This document shows positions 27,027 through 35,690 of a DNA stretch of 64,000 bases, piece after piece (the stretch's first letter is position 1; each line of letters starts with the position of its first letter). The DNA is taken from positions 62,001 through 126,000 of the forward strand of contig JAKOVX010000124.1 of the NCBI GenBank assembly GCA_029781855.1. The letters are read 5' to 3'. Below the pieces are notes generated by a model that saw only the letters and a list, made by a program, of their open reading frames with translations, ran no database searches and had not been told where the DNA came from. The DNA is from Acidobacteriota bacterium (GTDB lineage Bacteria; Acidobacteriota; Blastocatellia; Pyrinomonadales; Pyrinomonadaceae). Position numbers and translations under genes: made by a program.

Positions 27027-30000
27027 ATGAAAAAGGAAATCTCAAGACGCGAATTTATGGCGAGGATAACGGCCGCAGGTTTTGGGGCACTCGTCGCCTC
27101 GACGACAAAGGCCTGGGGGCTCGAAGCGATCACGAATCCGCTGGCAGCCTACCCGAACCGCGACTGGGAAAGGGTCTACCGCGACCTTTTCAAGTATGAT
27201 TCGCGATACACCTTCACCTGCGCTCCGAACGACACCCACAACTGCCTGCTCAACGCACACGTTCGTCAGGGCGTGATTACACGTATCGGCCCGACGATGA
27301 AGTATGGCGAAGCCGTCGACCTGCTCGGCAACGGTACATCGCATCGCTGGGACCCGCGCGTTTGCCAGAAAGGACTCGCACTGACGCGGCGATTTTACGG
27401 TGACCGCCGGGTCAACGGAACGATGGTCCGTGCCGGTTATAAGAAATGGTACGACGACGGCTTTCCACGCGGAAATGACGGGAAACCCGACCCGAGCTAT
27501 TTCGATCGCGCACGCGACGAATGGATACGAATGTCTCACGACGAAGCCGCGGTGATCGTTGCGGCGGCGCTCAAGAATATTGCGGAAACCTATTCCGGCG
27601 ATGAAGGCAAACGTCGGCTTAAGGAACAGCATTACGACGAAGCTGTGATCGAGGCGACTCAAGGCGTGGGCACGCAGACGATGAAATTCCGGGGTGGGAT
27701 GCCGCTTTTGGGAATGACGCGTGTTTTCGGCATGTACCGGATGGCGAATTCGATGGCATTGCTAGATTCCCACGTTCGAAATGTGGGGCCGGACCAGGCG
27801 CTCGGCGGCCGCGGATTCGACAATTATTCATGGCACACCGACCTCCCTCCCGGACACCCGATGGTCACCGGCCAGCAGAGTATGGAATTTGACCTGAACA
27901 GCGTCGAACATGCGAAAACGGTCGTGTCGTGGGGAATGAACTGGGTAGCGACAAAGATGCCGGACGCACACTGGTTCACCGAGGCCCGGATGAAGGGAAC
28001 GCGGCTCATCGTCATCGCGTGCGAATATTCGGCGACCGCGACAAAGGCCGACGAGGTTGTCGTTGTCCGTCCAGGAACGACACCGGCCCTCGCCCTCGGC
28101 TTCGCCAACGTGATTTTTCAGGAGGATCTCTACGACAAAGAATATGTCCGGCAATGGACCGATATGCCGGTCCTGGTCCGGATGGACACTCTGAAATATC
28201 TAAAGGCCGGGGACGTTTTCGGCGGGCCTCCGGCCGACTTGAAACAGTCCGTGATCATCAAAGAAGGAGAAAAAGCACCGCCTCCGATCCAGCAATCGGA
28301 GAAGAACATCATTCCGGAGAAAATGCGGCTTGAGTGGGGCGATTATGTTTGGTTTGATACGAAGACAAACAAGCCTCAGAAGCTGACCCGCGACGAAGTT
28401 GGCAAGAATTCGAAGATCGGCGAGGCAATGCTCGAAGGCTCGATCGAACTCACTCTGGTCGACGGCAGCAAGGTCAAATGCCGACCGGTCTTTGATCTTG
28501 TGAAGGAATATGCTGCCCACTTCGACCCGAAAACCGTCGAGGAAATGACCTGGGCACCGGCTGCCGCGGTTGAAGATCTGGCGCGTCACTTTGCCAAGGA
28601 ACCCGGCACAACCTTGTTCGCGGTCGGAATGGGGCCGAATCAGTTCTTCAATAATGTCAGCAAGGACCGTGATGTTTTGCTGCTTGCCGCCCTGACCGGA
28701 AATGTGGGAAAGATCGGCGGGAACGTCGGTTCGTTCTCCGGGAATCATCGCGTGGCCCTGTTTAACGGGGCTCCTCAATATATCAACGAGAACCCGTTCG
28801 ACATCGAGCTTGACCCGGAAAAACCGGCCCGTCCAAAACAGTACTGGAAGGCCGAGTCTGCGCATTATTATAACCATGAGGATCATCCTCTTCGCGTCGG
28901 CAAAAAGCTGCTAACGGGTTCGACCCATATGCCGTGTCCGACCAAATCGCTATGGTTTGCCAACGCCAATTCGATCCTCGGAAATGTGAAATGGCATTAC
29001 AACACGGTCGTGAACGTCCTGCCAAAGATCGAGATGATCGCCGTCAATGAATGGTGGTGGTCAACGTCTTGTGAATGGGCGGATGTCGTTTTCGGGGTCG
29101 ACGCGTGGGCGGAACTCAAACATCCGGATATGACCGCATCGGTCACAAATCCCTTCCTTCTGGTCTTTCCGAGAACGCCTATCCCTCGGATATTCAATAC
29201 TATCGGCGACATCGAAGTTTACGCGACGGTCGCGTCCAAGCTGGCTGATCTTACCGGCGACCAACGCTTCAACGACTACTGGAAGTTCGTCCGCGAAGAC
29301 AATACCGATGTATATCTGCAGCGGATCCTCGATCATTCGACGAACACGAAGGGCTATTCGTTCAAAGATCTCCACGAAAAGGCTATTAACGGCGTGCCTG
29401 CGATAATGAACAGCCGGACGACGCCTAAATCGGTCGGTTACAATCAGGTCGCCGATTCGACCCCGTGGTTTACAAAGAGCGGGCGCCTGGAGATGTACCG
29501 CGAGGAAGATGAGTTCATCGAAGCAGGGGAGAATTTGCCGGTTCATCGTGAACCCGTCGATTCAACATTTTACGAGCCGAACATCATTGTTTCTCCTCCG
29601 CACGAGGCTATGCGGCCGGTGGGTCCGGAAGCGTACGGAGTTAAGCTCGACGACCTCACCTGCGATGTACGGAGCGGCCGAAATGTCGTTTATAGCTGGG
29701 CAGAAGCTAAAGAGACCGCTCACCCGTTGATGAAGGACGGCTTCAAGTTCATCTTTCACACGCCTAAATACCGTCACGGCTCGCATACCACGCCGATCGA
29801 TACGGACATGGTCGCGATGCTCTTCGGGCCTTTCGGCGACATTTATCGGAGGGACAAACGAGCACCGTTCGTTACTGAGGGTTACGTTGACATAAATCCG
29901 GCGGACGCGAAAGATCTCGGCATTAATGATGGCGACTACGTCTGGATTGACCCGGATCCCGAAGACCGGCCGTTCCGCGGATGGCAAGAAAACAAGAAAG

Positions 30001-30464
30001 ATTATGCTTTTGCACGGCTCCTATGCCGCGCCAGATATTACCCGGGAACCCCTCGAAATGTCACGCGGATGTGGTTCAACATGTACGGCGCAACGCCTGG
30101 TTCGCAGCAGGGCCAGGAGGAACGCAAGGACGGCCTGGCAAAAAACCCGCGGACAAATTATCAGGCAATGTTTAGGTCAGGCTCGCACCAATCCGCCACC
30201 CGCGGTTGGTTAAAGCCGACATTGATGACGGATTCACTGGTCCGAAAGGATCTCTTCGGCCAAAATATCGGCCGTGGTTTCTCGCCGGACACCCATTGTC
30301 CAACCGGTGCACCACGCGAATCGTTCATCAAGATCACAAAGGCAGAATCCGGCGGGATCGGCGAAGAAAAGCTCTGGCGGCCCGTAAAGCTGGGCATACG
30401 GCCCCAAAATGAATCGGATGCGATGAAACGGTATCTGTCCGGTGGTTTTGTCGGGGGAGAATAG
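27027..30464 (+). CDS. NarG/NxrA-type molybdopterin oxidoreductase, Tat-exported catalytic subunit
   Basis: 1145 residues, length typical of the NarG/NxrA group (type II DMSO reductase family). It has a Tat signal (SRREFMARI, then a hydrophobic stretch), so the active site faces outward. Likely FS0 ligands are Cys65, Cys73 and Cys113, with Asp69 where NarG has a cysteine. WHTDLPP at residues 269-275 aligns with the NarG segment holding the molybdenum Asp ligand, giving Asp272. The stretch CAPNDTHNC and the long helical insertion after it recall Nitrospira and anammox NxrA more than E. coli NarG. Ribosome site AAGGAG precedes ATG. Nitrate reduction or nitrite oxidation are both possible. Confidence 0.88.
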   Translation: MKKEISRREFMARITAAGFGALVASTTKAWGLEAITNPLAAYPNRDWERVYRDLFKYDSRYTFTCAPNDTHNCLLNAHVRQGVITRIGPTMKYGEAVDLLGNGTSHRWDPRVCQKGLALTRRFYGDRRVNGTMVRAGYKKWYDDGFPRGNDGKPDPSYFDRARDEWIRMSHDEAAVIVAAALKNIAETYSGDEGKRRLKEQHYDEAVIEATQGVGTQTMKFRGGMPLLGMTRVFGMYRMANSMALLDSHVRNVGPDQALGGRGFDNYSWHTDLPPGHPMVTGQQSMEFDLNSVEHAKTVVSWGMNWVATKMPDAHWFTEARMKGTRLIVIACEYSATATKADEVVVVRPGTTPALALGFANVIFQEDLYDKEYVRQWTDMPVLVRMDTLKYLKAGDVFGGPPADLKQSVIIKEGEKAPPPIQQSEKNIIPEKMRLEWGDYVWFDTKTNKPQKLTRDEVGKNSKIGEAMLEGSIELTLVDGSKVKCRPVFDLVKEYAAHFDPKTVEEMTWAPAAAVEDLARHFAKEPGTTLFAVGMGPNQFFNNVSKDRDVLLLAALTGNVGKIGGNVGSFSGNHRVALFNGAPQYINENPFDIELDPEKPARPKQYWKAESAHYYNHEDHPLRVGKKLLTGSTHMPCPTKSLWFANANSILGNVKWHYNTVVNVLPKIEMIAVNEWWWSTSCEWADVVFGVDAWAELKHPDMTASVTNPFLLVFPRTPIPRIFNTIGDIEVYATVASKLADLTGDQRFNDYWKFVREDNTDVYLQRILDHSTNTKGYSFKDLHEKAINGVPAIMNSRTTPKSVGYNQVADSTPWFTKSGRLEMYREEDEFIEAGENLPVHREPVDSTFYEPNIIVSPPHEAMRPVGPEAYGVKLDDLTCDVRSGRNVVYSWAEAKETAHPLMKDGFKFIFHTPKYRHGSHTTPIDTDMVAMLFGPFGDIYRRDKRAPFVTEGYVDINPADAKDLGINDGDYVWIDPDPEDRPFRGWQENKKDYAFARLLCRARYYPGTPRNVTRMWFNMYGATPGSQQGQEERKDGLAKNPRTNYQAMFRSGSHQSATRGWLKPTLMTDSLVRKDLFGQNIGRGFSPDTHCPTGAPRESFIKITKAESGGIGEEKLWRPVKLGIRPQNESDAMKRYLSGGFVGGE

Positions 30465-30472
30465 GCATCGAT

Positions 30473-30919
30473 ATGGACGCAACCCGAATTCATATATTTC
30501 TAAATTATTTTCCGCTTCTCGGTATGCTGATCGGGCCGCTCCTATTTGCGTACGGCATCTGGCGGTCAGACCCACGGAAGCAATTGGTAGGTCTCGGCCT
30601 CGTGTTGGGCACGGCCATCATTACTCTGGTAGTTTTCGGAAGCGGCGAAGCCGCCGGAAAAGGGGCCGATATGATGGTTGGGCCGCCCTGGACAAACATC
30701 GTCCATCACAAAGCGTCGGCGCTATGGGCGTTCATGGTGATCGAGGCGGCTGGAGCTTTTGCGTTTTTTGGTGTGATCAATTTGATGAGAAAAAGAATGC
30801 TTGCGAATTGGCTCATCGTCATCGTTCTGGCTCTTTCTTTGATCGCGATCGGACTGACCGGCTGGACGGTCCACCTCGGGCGACATATCTATTCGACGTC
30901 CGCCCCGGCCACGATGTAG
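30473..30919 (+). CDS. Four-helix membrane protein between the molybdoenzyme subunits
   Basis: 148 residues with four transmembrane helices at about 10-28, 38-56, 78-103 and 110-130. Histidines lie near helix ends (HIFLNYFP at 7, VHHKAS at 82-83, VHLGRHIY at 133-137), a pattern compatible with heme b. The layout recalls the DUF2231 membrane family. It lies nine bases after the catalytic subunit and upstream of the iron-sulfur subunit, within the operon. A role as membrane anchor or electron relay, taking part of the NarI job, is inference. It is not homologous to NarI by eye. Confidence 0.78.
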   Translation: MDATRIHIFLNYFPLLGMLIGPLLFAYGIWRSDPRKQLVGLGLVLGTAIITLVVFGSGEAAGKGADMMVGPPWTNIVHHKASALWAFMVIEAAGAFAFFGVINLMRKRMLANWLIVIVLALSLIAIGLTGWTVHLGRHIYSTSAPATM

Positions 30920-30995
30920 GGCCGTTATTTCTTGATGAGAGTTATGGCATCACGCCGGCGTCATTTGCCGGCTTGCAGACAGGGAGAACAAAAAT

Positions 30996-32138
30996 ATGGC
31001 ACGTGTAAAAAATTGGCAGCTGGGACGGGAAATGTCCTATTGGTATCCGGAGAGCCGTCCCCAAAAGCAGTTCGCCGCGGTCTTTGACACTAACAAATGC
31101 ATCGCGTGCCAAACCTGTACGCTGGCGTGCAAGACCACCTGGACCTCAGGCAAGGGCCAGGAATATATGCTCTGGAATAACGTCGAGACTAAGCCATACG
31201 GCTCCTATCCGCTTGCTTGGGACCTCAATCTTCTGAGCTTGCTTGATGGGCAGAATTGGGGTGAAGAGGACGGGAAACCGGTCTATAAGGGCAGCACCAT
31301 CTTTGAATCCGCTCCGGCAGGCGAACGTGTAATGGCCTGGAGGCCCGATGAGGAAGATTATGCTTATCCGAATGTCGGTGAAGACGACTGCGCCGGCGGT
31401 ATCGAGCACGGAGCGAGCATCGAGATACCGCATCAGATGGCGTGGTTCTATTATCTTGCGCGTATCTGCAATCACTGCACTTACCCGGCATGTTTGGCGT
31501 CGTGCCCCCGCGGTTCTATCTACAAACGTCCCGAGGACGGAATTGTCCTGGTCGATCAGGGACGATGCCGCGGTTATCAGGAGTGCGTCCGCGGATGTCC
31601 CTACAAGAAAGTGTTCTTCAATCCGATGACAGCGACCTCCGAGAAGTGCATCGCGTGTTATCCAAAGATCGAACAAGGACTGTCACCGCAATGTTTCGCA
31701 AATTGCATCGGCAAGATCCGCATGGCCGGATTCATTAACACCCCGGACAAGGCACAGGCCGATAACCCTATCGACTACCTTGTTCATATCAAGAAAGTCG
31801 CATTGCCGCTATATCCGCAGTTTGGGCTCGAACCAAATGTCTATTACATTCCCCCGATCCATGTGCCGACCGCGTTTACAAAGCAGATGTTCGGCCCGGG
31901 TGTTGACAAGGCTGTCGAGGTATACCGCAACGCTCCGAACGATCAGGACCTTACCAGCCTTTTAGGTCTGTTCGGGTCTACCGAGGCTATTGTCCGCAAG
32001 TGGAAGCGCGTCGGCGAAAAAGCGATCGGAATGGACGAGAACGGCAAAGAATTGGTTGACGTACCGTTCAAGGAACCGGTCCATATTCGGCCGGCATACG
32101 ACAAGCTGCATCAGATCACGCGCACGAACTGCCCGTGA
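30996..32138 (+). CDS. NarH/NxrB-type iron-sulfur beta subunit
   Basis: 380 residues. Four cysteine groups are intact: [39 protein letters not shown] and [11 protein letters not shown] ... CFANC, as in NarH and NxrB, which carry three [4Fe-4S] and one [3Fe-4S] cluster. There is no signal peptide, so it is expected to be exported in complex with the Tat-bearing catalytic subunit. It moves electrons between the molybdenum site and the heme b gamma subunit. Ribosome site GGGAGA precedes ATG. Its stop overlaps the AGGAGG of the next gene, indicating tight coupling. Confidence 0.93.
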   Translation: MARVKNWQLGREMSYWYPESRPQKQFAAVFDTNKCIACQTCTLACKTTWTSGKGQEYMLWNNVETKPYGSYPLAWDLNLLSLLDGQNWGEEDGKPVYKGSTIFESAPAGERVMAWRPDEEDYAYPNVGEDDCAGGIEHGASIEIPHQMAWFYYLARICNHCTYPACLASCPRGSIYKRPEDGIVLVDQGRCRGYQECVRGCPYKKVFFNPMTATSEKCIACYPKIEQGLSPQCFANCIGKIRMAGFINTPDKAQADNPIDYLVHIKKVALPLYPQFGLEPNVYYIPPIHVPTAFTKQMFGPGVDKAVEVYRNAPNDQDLTSLLGLFGSTEAIVRKWKRVGEKAIGMDENGKELVDVPFKEPVHIRPAYDKLHQITRTNCP

Positions 32139-32149
32139 GGAGGTTTCAT

Positions 32150-32992
32150 ATGCGATCTATTACATCGCTGTTGATCTTGATTCTATGTTTCGCATCGGCG
32201 TGCAAGCGGGCCCAGATCCCTACGGCCGAGGTCAACGTGGCTCAGGTCAAAGAAATAACGCTAGACCCGAATGCGCCGGTCTGGGAGGCAGTTTCGCTTC
32301 ACTTGTCGAAAATGATCCCGCAAGACCTCGTCGAACCGCGGCTTATGGAGCCGTCGACACCCGAGGTCCAGGTCAAGGCGATAACGAACGGGTCTGAGAT
32401 CGCCTTCCGGATCGAGTGGGTTGATGAGACGCAGAATGACCTGCCCGGGCCAAAGCACTTTATAGATGGCTGTGCGATCCAATTGCCGGCCAAGATCGAC
32501 CCAAACGTGCCGGCCCCCCAGATGGGCGAGGTCGGCAAGACCGTGGAGATCTCGTTCTGGCGCGCCGACTGGCAGGCGATCGTCGAGGGGCGGGCGGACA
32601 CGATCAACGCGCTCTACCCCAATGCATCGATCGACCACTACCCGTCGGAGGCGAAGCCGCTCGAGGGCGATCCAAAGGCCCTGGAGGAGGCGGGATTGCG
32701 TTATGCGCCGGCGAGAGCGTTGGGCAATCGTCGTGCAGGCCCGCGCGATCAGCCTGTCGAGGACTTGATCGCCGAGGGCCCGAGCACTATATCGCCAGCA
32801 CCCGACGCGATCTCCAAAGGAAAAGGAGTAAGGACGGCAAAGGGGTGGGCCGTCGTCATTACACGGCCGCTGCCGGCTGGCTTCTCCGCAGCGACCCCGT
32901 CCCAGGTAGCGTTTGCCATATGGGAAGGCTCACACAACGAAGTGGGAGCGAGAAAAATGAGGACTGGCTGGGTGCCCTTGATAATGAAGTAA
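32150..32992 (+). CDS. Heme-b gamma subunit, ethylbenzene-dehydrogenase-type lipoprotein
   Basis: 280 residues from ATG 32150, preceded by AGGAGG; an upstream in-frame GTG at 32135 would include this site. A lipoprotein signal (LILILCFASAC) anchors it on the outer face. The body matches the EbdC/NxrC/SerC-like gamma subunits of type II DMSO reductases, which bind one heme b through Met and Lys. Candidate ligands are the methionine in PQMGEVGK and the lysine in VGARKMRTGW. It would pass electrons between the beta subunit and the cytochrome c. Its presence, with no NarI, marks a periplasm-facing enzyme. Confidence 0.88.
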   Translation: MRSITSLLILILCFASACKRAQIPTAEVNVAQVKEITLDPNAPVWEAVSLHLSKMIPQDLVEPRLMEPSTPEVQVKAITNGSEIAFRIEWVDETQNDLPGPKHFIDGCAIQLPAKIDPNVPAPQMGEVGKTVEISFWRADWQAIVEGRADTINALYPNASIDHYPSEAKPLEGDPKALEEAGLRYAPARALGNRRAGPRDQPVEDLIAEGPSTISPAPDAISKGKGVRTAKGWAVVITRPLPAGFSAATPSQVAFAIWEGSHNEVGARKMRTGWVPLIMK

Positions 32993-33000
32993 CGGAACAA

Positions 33001-33516
33001 ATGACGAAAATTGCGGCCATCAGCGATCTAATGAAAGTTCACAATGTGACTGACGAACTGTTCTTTCAGCACCAGCGATCTCTGCTTCACTATGATTTTA
33101 AGAAGGCTCTCGGATATCTAAAAGCCTACGAGGCGATACTGCTCAGCCACATGGCCGACGAGGAGGATGTGCTGCTGCCGGTCTATTCGGAACGTGCGGA
33201 GTACCCGGAGGCAGGAGCGGCAAAACTTTACTACGACGACCACGCAAAAATGCGGGCCCATATCGGTCTCTTTCAGAAAAGTACAGCAGAAATTGAATCC
33301 GCGCCGGATATCGACCGGACCCTGCTGCAGTTACTCGACCGTGAGGCGTTTTACCTTCGGCTGTGCAGCCACCACGATCGGCGCGAAGCCGAGTATTTAT
33401 ATCCGATTTTGGATGGGCTTTTGACCGACGATGAGAAACGCGAGTTACTCGACCGCATGACCCTTCGCGGCAATACAGCCCAAAAGTGTGAATCATATGA
33501 AAACCAAAGCGATTAG
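33001..33516 (+). CDS. Hemerythrin-like (HHE) protein
   Basis: 171 residues from ATG 33001, eight bases after the gamma subunit stop; the frame is open farther upstream but overlaps that gene. The helical protein has the spaced His/Glu pattern of hemerythrin domains: FFQHQRSLLHYDF, LLSHMADEEDVLLPVY, YYDDHAKMRAHI and LCSHHDRREAEYLYP. Such di-iron proteins bind O2 or NO. Its place between the gamma subunit and the chaperone suggests a role in assembly or protection of the iron-sulfur/molybdenum enzyme, perhaps against NO, but this is inference. Confidence 0.8.
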   Translation: MTKIAAISDLMKVHNVTDELFFQHQRSLLHYDFKKALGYLKAYEAILLSHMADEEDVLLPVYSERAEYPEAGAAKLYYDDHAKMRAHIGLFQKSTAEIESAPDIDRTLLQLLDREAFYLRLCSHHDRREAEYLYPILDGLLTDDEKRELLDRMTLRGNTAQKCESYENQSD

Positions 33517-34141
33517 CGTGAAAGATCTGCTCGCCGAGGCATCCGAATGGCGGCTGATCAGCCTGCTGTTCGATTGCCCGACCGATGACTGGCGAAAGCA
33601 GGTCAGCAGTCTGGCGGCTGTGTTAGAAGACAAGAAACTAAAGCGCGCCGCGATCGCCGCTCAGACGGAAGCGAGCGAGGGGCTGTTTCATTCGGTCTTC
33701 GGGCCCGGAGGGCCGGCACCCGGTCGAGAGGTCAGTTATCGAGGTTGGGTCCAGCCCGGATATATGCTGGCTGAGGTAGCGACATTCTACGACGCATTCT
33801 CATATGAGCCGGTTACCGATGAGGTTCCCGACCATGTCTCGGTCGAGACGGGGTTCATTGCTTATCTGCGGCTGAAAGAGGCATTCGCTCGCGAAGAGGC
33901 AGATATGGAAGCCGCGGAAATTACAGCCGAGGCTTCCAAAAAATTTATCGACGAACACCTTTCAAAATACGCCGAGCAGATGTCCAGGATCCTGACGGCG
34001 TCGGGTATCGAATATCTCACACTTGCCGGCAAGGCTTTGTTCCAGCGCGTCGGACGCGACAAGGACCGGAAAAAGCAGATCTTCCTGCCGGTGCTTGAAA
34101 ATGAAGAAGAAGTGAGCGAGTTTGAGTGCGGCCTTACGTAG
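33497..34141 (+). CDS. TorD/NarJ-family molybdoenzyme chaperone
   Basis: 214 residues from ATG 33497; a GTG at 33488 is an alternative. Its 5' end overlaps the hemerythrin-like gene by 20 bases. The protein is all-helical with the TorD/NarJ pattern (LAEASEWRLISLLF, LFHSVFGPGGPAPGREVSY, YMLAEVATFYDAFSYEP, VPDHVSVETGFIAYL). This family binds the Tat signal and helps insert the molybdenum cofactor before export. It closes the operon and fits with the Tat signal on the catalytic subunit. Confidence 0.88.
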   Translation: MKTKAISVKDLLAEASEWRLISLLFDCPTDDWRKQVSSLAAVLEDKKLKRAAIAAQTEASEGLFHSVFGPGGPAPGREVSYRGWVQPGYMLAEVATFYDAFSYEPVTDEVPDHVSVETGFIAYLRLKEAFAREEADMEAAEITAEASKKFIDEHLSKYAEQMSRILTASGIEYLTLAGKALFQRVGRDKDRKKQIFLPVLENEEEVSEFECGLT

Positions 34142-34266
34142 TATTTTCCTGTAGGCTGATAGCCGCGACCGCCATATGGAGCATTTTCGAATCCGGCCTC
34201 TTCAACGTTCTGTTCCGCAACCCTAGAACCGGCGTCATTGAAAACTCACGAACTCGCTACCAGGGG

Positions 34267-34322
34267 CCCCTAAATTCCAACTTCGATCGGCCTGACTGCC
34301 GATGTGAGTTGGAATTTTGGGG
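34267..34322. repeat. Long two-part inverted repeat between converging transcripts
   Basis: The outer arms CCCCTAAATTCCAACT and AGTTGGAATTTTGGGG pair with one mismatch. Inside, ATCGGC and GCCGAT form a second stem around a six-base loop. The whole lies in the 218-base gap between the chaperone gene and the RIC gene, both of which end toward it. It could end both transcripts, but no long T run follows. The remainder of this gap shows nothing else recognisable. Confidence 0.75.
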
Positions 34323-34359
34323 GGTGAATGTTCGTCCGGGGAAGTTTTGGGATTGTCCA

Positions 34360-35100
34360 TCAATGCCCGACAGGTTCAAACGCCTTCATTTCGAGTTCGA
34401 TCGCCTGCGGGAACAGAATATTGTTTTCGAGGTGAATGTGCTGATGGATATCGCGCTCAAACTCGGCCAGCCGGTGATAAAGCGCTGTAAAACTAGGGCA
34501 GGCTCCATCAGGCAGCGAATAGTCGTTAGTGATTGCCCGCATTCTTGTTAACAGCTCGCCGACCTCTTCGTGTTCAACACTCATCATTCCGATCGGATGC
34601 TTTACTGTGACGAACGGCGGAAAGGATGCCGTCAGCTGATGCCGAATGCAGTGGTCGAGTTTCTGGATATACGGGAATAACACCATTTCCTCTTTCATCA
34701 TGTGCGGTCCCAGATCGTCGCAGACGGCCTTAAAAAGGTCCTTCAGTTGGTTCAGGTAATCGTAATGTTCACCGTGACGGCTGACGACCTTTTCCATCAG
34801 CGGCGTAAGATTGGACATCTCCGCCTTGGTGTACACGTGATGCTTGTCAAGAATGTGGTCGATCAGATCGCTCGCCGGCAGGTCCGCTGAATTTTGTGCC
34901 GCGTTGCTTGCCGAAGCGTCCACTACGAACGCTAACTTCTGCAATACCATTTCGGGGCTGGCCCCGACATTCCGGCAAGCTTCGTCAAATTGAATACTTC
35001 CGTGACAGCAATAGTCGATCTTGAACTCCTCAAAAACGCGAGTGGTAACCGGGGCCTCAAGTGCTATCTCACGAACGGTCTTTCCCTGAACATTAAACAT
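34360..35100 (-). CDS. RIC-type iron-sulfur cluster repair di-iron protein (ScdA/YtfE/NorA family)
   Basis: 246 residues. An N-terminal DUF542 (ScdA_N) domain has the DYCCHG motif (Cys31-Cys32). A hemerythrin-like domain with HHVYTKAEM, RHGEHYDYL, HMMKEEMVLFPY, SVEHEEVGEL and DIHQHIHLENNILFP follows. These proteins restore iron-sulfur clusters damaged by NO or oxidants. A Crp/Fnr-type site is centred 67 bases before the start codon. The location between the Nar/Nxr operon and a Crp/Fnr regulator fits nitrosative stress during nitrogen-oxide respiration. Confidence 0.93.
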   Translation of the reverse strand: MFNVQGKTVREIALEAPVTTRVFEEFKIDYCCHGSIQFDEACRNVGASPEMVLQKLAFVVDASASNAAQNSADLPASDLIDHILDKHHVYTKAEMSNLTPLMEKVVSRHGEHYDYLNQLKDLFKAVCDDLGPHMMKEEMVLFPYIQKLDHCIRHQLTASFPPFVTVKHPIGMMSVEHEEVGELLTRMRAITNDYSLPDGACPSFTALYHRLAEFERDIHQHIHLENNILFPQAIELEMKAFEPVGH

Positions 35101-35161
35101 TTATTCATCCTCCAGATGTGTACTTCACCGTAAGTATGGTGGGTCGAGGCCTGAAGGAATA

Positions 35162-35173
35162 TGATCTGAGTCA
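35162..35173 (-). promoter_or_regulatory. Putative Crp/Fnr-type operator before the RIC gene
   Basis: ATATGATCTGAGTCAT on the plus strand has the core TGAT-N4-GTCA, one base from a perfect TGAT-N4-ATCA. Its centre is 67 bases upstream of the RIC start, close to the 63 and 69 bases seen at the two sister sites. Confidence 0.55.
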
Positions 35174-35196
35174 TGTTTCGGAAAAAAGCCGGTTGA

Positions 35197-35580
35197 TCAG
35201 CAAGACTCGTCGCCTTTAGGGTGGGGATAGCGATCGGACTGATCCTCGTCGTTGTGCGCATTGAGGCAGACAAAGTCCTTTTCGATCAGGAATTTGAGGT
35301 CGGTCCGATCGTCGAGCATTTGTCTGCCCTCGATGCTGACATCCTCGCTCTCGATCCATCGATTAACCAGCGTCGCCGGGACGCTGACAGTGATGCGGCC
35401 GTTTGCAAAAGTCGCTGAAAACTCACTTCCTGATATCTTTTCGAGAGTGTAGCCGAAGTTACTTTCGCCTAATGGAGCGAAGTTCACCGTCTCGTCAATT
35501 CTTCCATTCCTGCCGAGAACCTCAACCTCCGATCTTCCCAAACGAAACCGCAGGGAATTTCCTCTGACTCTTAACTTCAT
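35197..35580 (-). CDS. DUF7009-like small protein
   Basis: 127 residues. The N-terminus (MKLRVRGNSLRFRLGRSEVEVL) and beta-rich body (YTLEKISGSEFSATF, ITVSVPATLVNRWIES) resemble the small DUF7009 family. That family often starts MK(I/L)R(I/V)(R/K)GNS and is often found beside anaerobic respiration genes. No signal peptide. The C-terminal tail has a Cys and a His-containing acidic stretch. A perfect 18-base palindrome of Crp/Fnr type lies 69 bases upstream of the start, so it appears to belong to the same regulon as the RIC gene and the respiratory operon. Function unknown. Confidence 0.7.
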   Translation of the reverse strand: MKLRVRGNSLRFRLGRSEVEVLGRNGRIDETVNFAPLGESNFGYTLEKISGSEFSATFANGRITVSVPATLVNRWIESEDVSIEGRQMLDDRTDLKFLIEKDFVCLNAHNDEDQSDRYPHPKGDESC

Positions 35581-35640
35581 GACTCTATTCTCAAAAAGGA
35601 CTTCTTCATCGATAAACGTAGCAAATCATATCGGATCAAA

Positions 35641-35658
35641 ATATGATCCGGATCATAT
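35641..35658 (-). promoter_or_regulatory. Perfect Crp/Fnr-type palindrome before the DUF7009-like gene
   Basis: ATATGATCCGGATCATAT is a perfect 18-base palindrome with TGAT-N4-ATCA core. Its centre is 69 bases upstream of the DUF7009-like start and 41 bases from the end of the regulator gene. It is the best example of the three sites. Confidence 0.72.
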
Positions 35659-35690
35659 TTCACACCAATCGGGCGAGATCATGAAAGGAA

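Noticed and set aside
32845..33000. Longer start for the hemerythrin-like gene
   Set aside because: The extension lies entirely within the gamma subunit gene in another frame; ATG 33001 just after its stop gives a normal HHE protein.
21391..34141. Calling the organism a proven nitrite oxidiser because of NxrA/NxrB-like subunits
   Set aside because: Nitrate reductases and nitrite oxidoreductases of this family cannot be separated by eye, and the Rieske/cytochrome b genes work in either direction. The direction is left open.
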